Assembly: GCA_011620595.1 (NCBI GenBank)
Contig: WOYX01000037.1
Coordinates: 55,440-119,439, forward strand
Reading direction: 5' to 3'
Length of the DNA stretch: 64,000 nucleotides
Source: Bacteroidales bacterium
GTDB lineage: Bacteria > Bacteroidota > Bacteroidia > Bacteroidales > VadinHA17
How positions within the stretch are numbered: the stretch's first letter is position 1; every line of letters begins with the position of its first letter. The notes beneath the pieces are model-generated. The model ran no database searches. It saw only the letters and a program-made list of their open reading frames with translations, and was not told the origin of the DNA. The translations under genes were made by a program, and so were the position numbers. Of the stretch, positions 57,899 through 64,000 are shown one piece after another.

Positions 57899-59302
57899 CT
57901 ATTTGCCAATGCAGAATCGCGAGAAGATCTCACCGAGGATGTCATCAGGGGTGATCCTCCCCGTGATCAGCCCAAGGTAATATATCGCCTGCCGCATATC
58001 TGTGGCTATCAACACCGTTGGTATCCCGTCGCGAAAACCGTCGAGGACCCTCTGCAGGCTCTCAGAGACATTCTTCAGTGCCTCGTAGTGCCGGGCATTG
58101 GTGACGATATACTGAGGCGAGTCTATGACCCCTGTCTCTACAGATTTCAATAGCATTACCCTGAGGTCATCTATTCCCGTTGCCTCTTTCGCCGAAACGG
58201 CAACTGCCGGCAGGTCACAGATGCCTTTCAGTTCCTTCATCAGCGCCTCAGCCTGATCCTGTGCTATAAGGTCACTCTTATTAACAACCAGGATAATATT
58301 TGCTTTGCCGTTACCGGTCATCTCCGCCACTGAGGCTGCAAAAGCTGCCAGTTCCCCGGAAGTGTCGGTGGCTTCTGCCACAGCCAGAACCACCTCCGCC
58401 GCTTCAAGCTTTTTCAGCGTACGCTCCACGCCTAGCACCTCTATCTCATCATCGGAGTGCCTCAGTCCTGCCGTATCTATGAACCTGAACAGAAGGCCTT
58501 CCACGTGCAGCACCTCCTCTACAGTATCACGGGTGGTGCCGGGTTTTTCGGAGACAATGGCTCTCTCCTCCTGCAGCAGCAGGTTAAGCAGGGATGATTT
58601 GCCCACGTTGGGCCTCCCGGCTATCACCACCGGGATACCTTTTTTTATGGCATTTCCCAGCCGGAATGATGAAGCCAGCCTCTCTACCAGGCTCTTTATC
58701 TTTATTACATTCTCGCTCATGGAGAAGCGGTCAGCAAACTGCACATCCTCCTCACTGAAGTCGAGCTCCAGCTCAATGAGTGATGCAAACTGCAGCAGTT
58801 TCTGCCTCAGCTTTTCTATCTCCGACGACAGCCCGCCGCGCAGCTGTGACGATGCCAGCCGGTGTGCGGCAGCGGAATCGGCAGCAATGATGTCAGCCAC
58901 GGCTTCTGCCTGTGAGAGATCCATCCTGCCGTTCATGAAAGCCCTCATGGTAAACTCCCCGGGCATGGCGGCCGTGGCACCACGGGCCAGGAGCATCTCC
59001 ATGATCTTCTGCGCTATCCAGGGAGAGGCGTGGAAGCTTATCTCAGCAGCATCCTCTCCGCTGTAGGAGGCAGGCGACCTGTAGAGAGTGACCACCGCAT
59101 CATCAATGAATTCATCCTCTTCCTTCACCTGTCCGTAATGCACCGTGTAACCTCTGGCTTCCCGCAGGTCAGCGCCGCTGGCAGGGGAAAAGAGCTCACT
59201 TATTAGCCGGAAGGTTTCCGGACCGCTGACCCTGATAACGGCAAGGGCCCCGCCAGGGCCTGTTGCTGGAGCAGCAATGGTGGTGTCAGGCTTCAGGTTC
59301 AT
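57899..59302 (-). CDS. mnmE: tRNA modification GTPase MnmE
   Basis: TTIAAPATGPGGALAVIRVSG; GRPNVGKSSLLNLLLQEERAIVSEKPGTTRDTVEE; C-terminal DDILGEIFSRFCIGK. Start at 59302. Confidence 0.97.
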   Translation of the reverse strand: MNLKPDTTIAAPATGPGGALAVIRVSGPETFRLISELFSPASGADLREARGYTVHYGQVKEEDEFIDDAVVTLYRSPASYSGEDAAEISFHASPWIAQKIMEMLLARGATAAMPGEFTMRAFMNGRMDLSQAEAVADIIAADSAAAHRLASSQLRGGLSSEIEKLRQKLLQFASLIELELDFSEEDVQFADRFSMSENVIKIKSLVERLASSFRLGNAIKKGIPVVIAGRPNVGKSSLLNLLLQEERAIVSEKPGTTRDTVEEVLHVEGLLFRFIDTAGLRHSDDEIEVLGVERTLKKLEAAEVVLAVAEATDTSGELAAFAASVAEMTGNGKANIILVVNKSDLIAQDQAEALMKELKGICDLPAVAVSAKEATGIDDLRVMLLKSVETGVIDSPQYIVTNARHYEALKNVSESLQRVLDGFRDGIPTVLIATDMRQAIYYLGLITGRITPDDILGEIFSRFCIGK

Positions 59303-59460
59303 ATGTGGAATGCCATTTAATAACAAACTTACGGAAAAACACCTGATTTTACACGGGCAGTACAAAATCAGGGCCACATCCGGGATTTACAGATGAAAGA
59401 TAATGATTGGAGGTAAGGTATAATATGTTAATTTAGGTGCTCTAACAAACATAAACTGCT

Positions 59461-60720
59461 ATGAAGAAATCAATACTTATCATCACTGTTGCCTGCACCG
59501 TGCTTGCGGCAGGTTGTGCCGGCACAGCCAACCGGCTTACGAATGCGGAGATTGCAGAGGGATGGGAACTGCTCTTTGACGGCACCAGCCTCGACCAGTG
59601 GAGACTGTACAACAGTGAAGGCACTGGCAGCTGGGGCATTGACGACGGTTGCCTGGCGGCAGATGGTACCGGCAGCGACAGCACAGGCTATATCGTTACA
59701 AGAAAAGAATATGCCAATTTCGACCTGGTGTTCGACTGGAAGATTGCTCCGGAAGGTAACAGCGGGGTCATGTACCATGTTGTGGAGTCGGACAGGTTTC
59801 ACACACCATACCTTACTGGTCCGGAGTACCAGCTCATTGATGACATCAACTGGCCCGGTGAACTGGAGGAATGGCAGAAGACAGGAGCTGACTATGCGAT
59901 GTACCTGCCTGATCCGGAGAAGAAAAAACTGAATCCGGCAGGGGAGTGGAACAACTCCAGGATACTCTTTGACAACGGACATGTTGAATACTGGCTTAAC
60001 GGTGAAAAGATAGTTGAGTTCGAGGCCTGGACACCGGAATGGTTTGAACTCAAGAACAGCGGCAAATGGGCCGGCGCACCTGAGTACGGCCTTGCTGCCA
60101 CGGGACTTATCTCCCTGCAGGATCACGGCAGCAAGGCGTGGTTTAAAAACATGAAGATCAGGGAGCTGCCCAAAAAAGAGACGGAACCGGTAAATCTCTT
60201 CAATGGAGTCGACCTGACAGGATGGACTGCCTACGGGACCGAAAAATGGTATGTCGAGGACAGCCTCCTGGTCTGCGAGAGCGGTCCTGACAGGCAGTAC
60301 GGCTACCTGGCTACGGATAGGTACTACAAGGACTTCGACCTGTCAGTCGATTTCAGGCAGATATCCGACGGCAACAGTGGCGTTTTCTTCAGGTCAGTCA
60401 TTGAAGGAACAAGGATATCAGGATGGCAGGTTGAGGTGGCACCCAAAGACCATGACACAGGTGGTATATATGAGTCGTATGGAAGAGGCTGGCTGGTACA
60501 GATCCCCGATGAGAAGGAGAACATACTGAAGCCGGGTGAATGGAATACGCTCAGAATAAAAGCTGTCGGCCCTGATGTTACCACCTGGCTGAACGGGGAG
60601 GAGATGGTGCACCTCAACGATCCGAAGATTGGCAGGGCCAACGGGAGAATCGCCCTCCAGATCCATGACGGAGGAGGCATTAAGGTACAGTGGAAGAACC
60701 TGGTGATCCAACCGCTCTAA
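59461..60720 (+). CDS. Two-domain DUF1080 (3-keto-disaccharide hydrolase family) lipoprotein
   Basis: Lipobox VLAAGCAG; two DUF1080 repeats (WELLFDGTSLDQWRLY...GNSGVMYHV; VNLFNGVDLTGWTAYG...GNSGVFFRS). Confidence 0.92.
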   Translation: MKKSILIITVACTVLAAGCAGTANRLTNAEIAEGWELLFDGTSLDQWRLYNSEGTGSWGIDDGCLAADGTGSDSTGYIVTRKEYANFDLVFDWKIAPEGNSGVMYHVVESDRFHTPYLTGPEYQLIDDINWPGELEEWQKTGADYAMYLPDPEKKKLNPAGEWNNSRILFDNGHVEYWLNGEKIVEFEAWTPEWFELKNSGKWAGAPEYGLAATGLISLQDHGSKAWFKNMKIRELPKKETEPVNLFNGVDLTGWTAYGTEKWYVEDSLLVCESGPDRQYGYLATDRYYKDFDLSVDFRQISDGNSGVFFRSVIEGTRISGWQVEVAPKDHDTGGIYESYGRGWLVQIPDEKENILKPGEWNTLRIKAVGPDVTTWLNGEEMVHLNDPKIGRANGRIALQIHDGGGIKVQWKNLVIQPL

Positions 60721-60721
60721 T

Positions 60722-60892
60722 GAAGAAGCTGACTGTATTTTCATCACATATGAGGATACCGTATCCGTACGGCTGAAAACAGAATATACTATCCGGAACC
60801 GCCTTGGAGGTATCATGTTCCGGGAACTGGGAGGCGACGTTTCAGAGAATGGCCTTCTGGCGGCTATTCATGCCGCATTCAGGGAAAAATAA
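60722..60892 (+). pseudogene. GH18-like C-terminal fragment
   Basis: EEADCIFITYEDTVSVRLKTEYTIRNRLGGIMFRELGGDVSENGLLAAIHAAFREK*, typical of GH18 chitinase C-terminus; no start or upstream domain. Confidence 0.6.
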
Positions 60893-60978
60893 CGCGAAGG
60901 CCCCTTGATATTAAAAATTGCATAGGGCTTCGCATTTCTTGTAATACACTGATTACCTGATGTTTATTGCATTCCATG

Positions 60979-61140
60979 CTATCTTGAAAGGTTGTCTGCA
61001 ATAAATGTGTTGTCCGGGATGCTTGCCGAGGTGTTTAACTCATCAAAAAGCACCCTTGAGGTTCTTCCGTTGAGATGATTTGTGGCGTACATCCCGGTCA
61101 TTACATAACCCTCACCGGGCCTTACTACATGGTGGCGATG
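60979..61140 (-). pseudogene. C-terminal fragment resembling outer-membrane lipoprotein-sorting (LolA-like) proteins
   Basis: Minus frame RPGEGYVMTGMYATNHLNGRTSRVLFDELNTSASIPDNTFIADNLSR*. Confidence 0.4.
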
Positions 61141-61299
61141 GCACGGCTCAGCAGATCTTTCGAATGGTCTTTTAGCGGCAGGTTCTTTATGCCTGGTCTT
61201 TCACGGAGGTAGATCAGTGAAGGAATCAGCAGCATTATCTACCGATCCGCACGGTCAGGATCCGCGGAGCGATGGCAAGATGTAGTAACCGAGCGGACA

Positions 61300-61551
61300 G
61301 GATCTTTCAGGAGGCCTTTGACATCTCTTTCCGGTAGACGCTGGGGGTCTTATCCTTTTAGGCCTTGAAGATGACCGAGACAGCAAAAATACCACGTAAG
61401 GAATAAAATGGAGTGCATGCCAGGGTGAGAATCTTCGTGTGGGCACGGACATATGGCGCACATACAGAAATAGTAGCGGTCCGTATGTCAGTGAAATAAA
61501 GGGGAAGGAATAGACTTCAACCACCGTACGGTTAATCAGTGCAAATATCAT
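61300..61551 (-). pseudogene. AraC-family regulator with membrane N-terminal domain, internally deleted remnant
   Basis: FPFISLTYGPLLFLYVRHMSVPTRRFSPWHALHFIPYVVFLL followed, after frameshift, by VIFKA*KDKTPSVYRKEMSKAS* (AraC HTH C-terminus). Confidence 0.6.
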
Positions 61552-61770
61552 CTCGATGCAGAAGAGAAACAGTCATGTCGTCATGATATGGCTTGCGGTG
61601 GAGTATGGCCGCCTGGTTGCCATCAGCAGTCCTGCGAAAAACGACTGAGATATGCCTGCAAACGGAACCGGTAAAACAAAATCCACGATGCCATAATAAA
61701 GAGTATATTTAACAAAAGGAAGAAAAAATAGCTACTTTTGAGTTACATGAAACAAACATAACAGACTGAA

Positions 61771-62643
61771 ATGAGCATTTTACTAAACTCCGTGTCAAAG
61801 GTGATCGTACAGGGGTTCACGGGCAGTGAGGGTACCTTCCATGCGAGTCAGATGATAGAGTACGGGACAAAAGTTGTAGGAGGAGTTACTCCAGGCAAGG
61901 GTGGTCTGACCCATCTGGGGCTGCCGGTCTTCAACACCGTCAGGGATGCCGTGAAGGCGACAGGTGCGGATACCTCCGTCATCTTCGTACCACCGGCCTT
62001 TGCTGCCGATTCAATTCTTGAGGCTGCCGTGGCAGGCATAAGGCTGATAGTAACCATCACCGAGGGTATCCCCACCTCAGACATGGTTAAGGTCAAGAAG
62101 ATACTCGGTGAATATGACACTGTGCTCATAGGCCCCAACTGTCCGGGAGTCATCACACCGGGGGAAGCCAAGGTCGGCATCATGCCCGGCTTCATACATC
62201 AGAAGGGCAGGGTGGGGGTTATCTCCCGCTCCGGGACGCTGACATATGAGGCTGTCGATCAGCTTACCAAGCTTGGACTGGGACAGTCGACCTGCGTTGG
62301 CATTGGCGGTGATCCGGTGATAGGGTCCACCTCGCTCGACATCATCAGGAGGATGATGGCTGACAGTGATACAGATGCGATAGTACTCATAGGTGAAATA
62401 GGCGGCCAGATGGAGACAGACGTGGCATACTGGGTCAGAGAGCATGGCACCAAGCCTGTGATTGGATTCATTGCCGGGCAGACAGCCCCCAAGGGGAGAC
62501 GCATGGGACATGCCGGAGCGATAATAGGAGGGAAGAACGATACGGCTGAAGCCAAGATGAAGATCATGGAAGAATGCGGACTTCGTGTGGTAAGATCACC
62601 GGCAGATATAGGCGCCACCGTCGCCAAGGTGCTGCATAAATAA
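61771..62643 (+). CDS. sucD: Succinyl-CoA ligase alpha subunit
   Basis: [72 protein letters not shown] box at 61733-61740. Confidence 0.96.
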   Translation: MSILLNSVSKVIVQGFTGSEGTFHASQMIEYGTKVVGGVTPGKGGLTHLGLPVFNTVRDAVKATGADTSVIFVPPAFAADSILEAAVAGIRLIVTITEGIPTSDMVKVKKILGEYDTVLIGPNCPGVITPGEAKVGIMPGFIHQKGRVGVISRSGTLTYEAVDQLTKLGLGQSTCVGIGGDPVIGSTSLDIIRRMMADSDTDAIVLIGEIGGQMETDVAYWVREHGTKPVIGFIAGQTAPKGRRMGHAGAIIGGKNDTAEAKMKIMEECGLRVVRSPADIGATVAKVLHK

Positions 62644-62674
62644 ATTTCTATCTTTGTGCCCAAAATTGTTAAAG

Positions 62675-63421
62675 ATGAAACTACTGGAAGGAAAAACAGC
62701 TGTGATTACAGGTGGATCACGAGGCATAGGCAAGGGCATCGCCCTGCGTTTTGCCGCCGAAGGAGCCAAAATTGCGCTCACCAATATCATTGACAACGAG
62801 GAGTTTACCGATGCTGTCAGGGAGATCGCCGATCTGGGAGTAAAGGCCAGGGGATATGTATCCGATGCTTCCCTATATGTTGATGCCGGGAATGTCATCG
62901 ATGAGATAGTTAATGACTTCGGCAGGGTTGACATACTGGTAAACAATGTCGGCATTACCCGTGACACTCTTCTGATGAGGATGACGGAGGAGCAGTGGGA
63001 CCAGGTGCTGACCGTGAATCTGAAGTCTGTGTTCAATCTGACCAAGGCTGCCATCAAACCGATGATTAAGCAGAAGTACGGGTCGATCATCAACATGAGC
63101 TCTGTGGTAGGTGTAAGCGGCAACGCCGGGCAGTCGAACTACTCAGCCTCCAAGGCAGGCATTCTCGGATTCACCAAGAGTGTGGCCAAGGAGCTGGGCT
63201 CACGCAGTGTGCGTTGCAACGCCATAGCCCCGGGTTTCATACTTACGGAGATGACCGGCAGGCTGTCCGAGGAGGCGAAGAGCGACTGGATATCAAAGAT
63301 ACCGCTGCGTCGCGGCGGTTTGCCGGAGGATGTGGCCAACGTGGCTCTCTTCCTGGCATCGGATCTCTCGTCTTATGTGACCGGTCAGACCATTAATGTC
63401 TGCGGCGGTATGCTGATGTAA
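62675..63421 (+). CDS. fabG: 3-oxoacyl-ACP reductase
   Basis: KTAVITGGSRGIGKGIALRFAAEGA; NNVGITRDTLLMRM; NYSASKAGILGFTKSVAKEL. ATG at 62675. Confidence 0.94.
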   Translation: MKLLEGKTAVITGGSRGIGKGIALRFAAEGAKIALTNIIDNEEFTDAVREIADLGVKARGYVSDASLYVDAGNVIDEIVNDFGRVDILVNNVGITRDTLLMRMTEEQWDQVLTVNLKSVFNLTKAAIKPMIKQKYGSIINMSSVVGVSGNAGQSNYSASKAGILGFTKSVAKELGSRSVRCNAIAPGFILTEMTGRLSEEAKSDWISKIPLRRGGLPEDVANVALFLASDLSSYVTGQTINVCGGMLM

Positions 63422-63446
63422 TATACTTTTAATTTGAATTATTTAT

Positions 63447-63454
63447 TATATTTG
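63447..63454 (+). promoter_or_regulatory. TATATTTG -7 promoter element
   Basis: TATATTTG, predicted start ~6 nt downstream coincides with 5' end of paired RNA below; no ideal -33 box. Confidence 0.5.
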
Positions 63455-63459
63455 CACCG

Positions 63460-63543
63460 GCAGGGCGCTATTCCCTCAAGCACGAGGAAATGCAGCGAGA
63501 CATAATTATTCCACACTTATTTCTTAAGCGCCCTGCTTTTTTT
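63460..63543 (+). ncRNA. Candidate ~80-nt small RNA with paired termini and intrinsic terminator
   Basis: GCAGGGCGCT (63460-63469) pairs perfectly with AGCGCCCTGC (63527-63536) followed by T7; inner hairpin TTCCCTC-AAGCAC-GAGGAA. Confidence 0.5.
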
Positions 63544-63554
63544 ATTGTATATAT

Positions 63555-63626
63555 GCCTCCTTAGCTCAGTGGTAGAGCAGCTCACTCGTAATGAGCAGGT
63601 CGTGGGTTCAACTCCCATGGGAGGCT
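63555..63626 (+). tRNA. tRNA-Thr (anticodon CGT)
   Basis: GCCTCCT/GGGAGGC acceptor, anticodon arm CTCACT-CGT-AATGAG, T-arm GTGGG-TTCAACT-CCCAT. Confidence 0.93.
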
Positions 63627-63831
63627 CTGGGGGGGCAGTTTTCAGTCGGCAGTCTGAGCCGCCGACGAAGGAGGGTTCAATTCCGCACACGAATCTGTCC
63701 CGATGAGGCAGGTAGTGTCGGGAAGGCAGTAGAGGGGCGAGCGTCAATAAATGATCCGGTGGATCATTTTAGCGAGCAACCGGATTGTAGGGGAGGGGAA
63801 TCAATAAGCTGAAGTTGTTGAAGAATTATAA

Positions 63832-63903
63832 GCGGGAGTAGCTCAGGGGTAGAGCATCAGCTTCCCAAGCTGAGGGTCGAGGGTTCGAATCCCTTTTCCC
63901 GCT
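63832..63903 (+). tRNA. tRNA-Gly (anticodon CCC)
   Basis: GCGGGAG/TTCCCGC acceptor, anticodon arm CAGCTT-CCC-AAGCTG, T-arm GAGGG-TTCGAAT-CCCTT. Confidence 0.94.
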
Positions 63904-63912
63904 CAGACAAAA

Positions 63913-63936
63913 AGGCCCCGACATCGTCGGGGCTTT
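63913..63936 (+). terminator. Intrinsic terminator after tRNA-Gly
   Basis: GCCCCGAC-ATC-GTCGGGGC followed by TTTATT. Confidence 0.75.
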
Positions 63937-64000
63937 ATTGATTTTCACAGACCGACTCAGGCTTGCCTGAAGGAGGGATGTGGAAATCAATAAAGAACGC

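Noticed and set aside
58305-59066. 253-aa plus-strand ORF opposite mnmE
   Set aside because: Serine-rich antisense shadow of the well-conserved MnmE coding sequence.
60884-60940. Inverted repeat GCGAAGGCCC...GGGCTTCGC as a structured RNA
   Set aside because: Weak T-run and long loop; most simply a degraded terminator of the GH18/DUF1080 unit.
1-64000. CRISPR arrays, defence islands, prophage, transposons, rRNA
   Set aside because: No regularly spaced direct repeats, cas, transposase, integrase or phage structural motifs, and no rRNA sequence seen in this window.

Overview
64 kb of chromosomal sequence from a Bacteroidota (Bacteroidales-like) genome. The assignment rests on TAnnTTTG-type promoter boxes, T9SS sorting domains, the Bat operon, GH92/DUF1080/BtuG-like families and the lack of Shine-Dalgarno-driven organisation. 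Main blocks: (i) cobalamin-riboswitch-led B12 uptake operon (TonB receptor, BtuG-like beta-propeller, T9SS trypsin-like protease, BtuF-C-D); (ii) tandem single-chain LeuC/LeuD-type hydro-lyases next to an AraC regulator; (iii) MoxR/Bat operon; (iv) molybdopterin oxidoreductase, fused DmsB-DmsC and Cys/Met gamma-lyase-type operon; (v) four-gene operon of KamA radical-SAM aminomutase, two D-Ala-D-Ala-ligase-like ATP-grasp enzymes and a GNAT; (vi) aromatic amino-acid operon preceded by an unannotated Tyr/Phe-rich leader peptide and attenuator; (vii) NEW3-domain/ABC transporter operon; (viii) mnmE, sucD, fabG, ung, glpK, trkH and other housekeeping genes; (ix) three tRNAs. Not in the ORF track: a ribosome-mediated attenuation leader (MMRTYAAYSLSFYFFYYHPERGAE), two candidate structured small RNAs (13.6-13.8 kb and 63.45-63.54 kb), and a set of internally deleted gene remnants between 43 and 61.6 kb (GH130, VTC/DUF2490-like, Aas-like, GH18, LolA-like, AraC). 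No CRISPR, prophage, transposase or rRNA was seen. All family calls are by eye from motifs; no database search was run.
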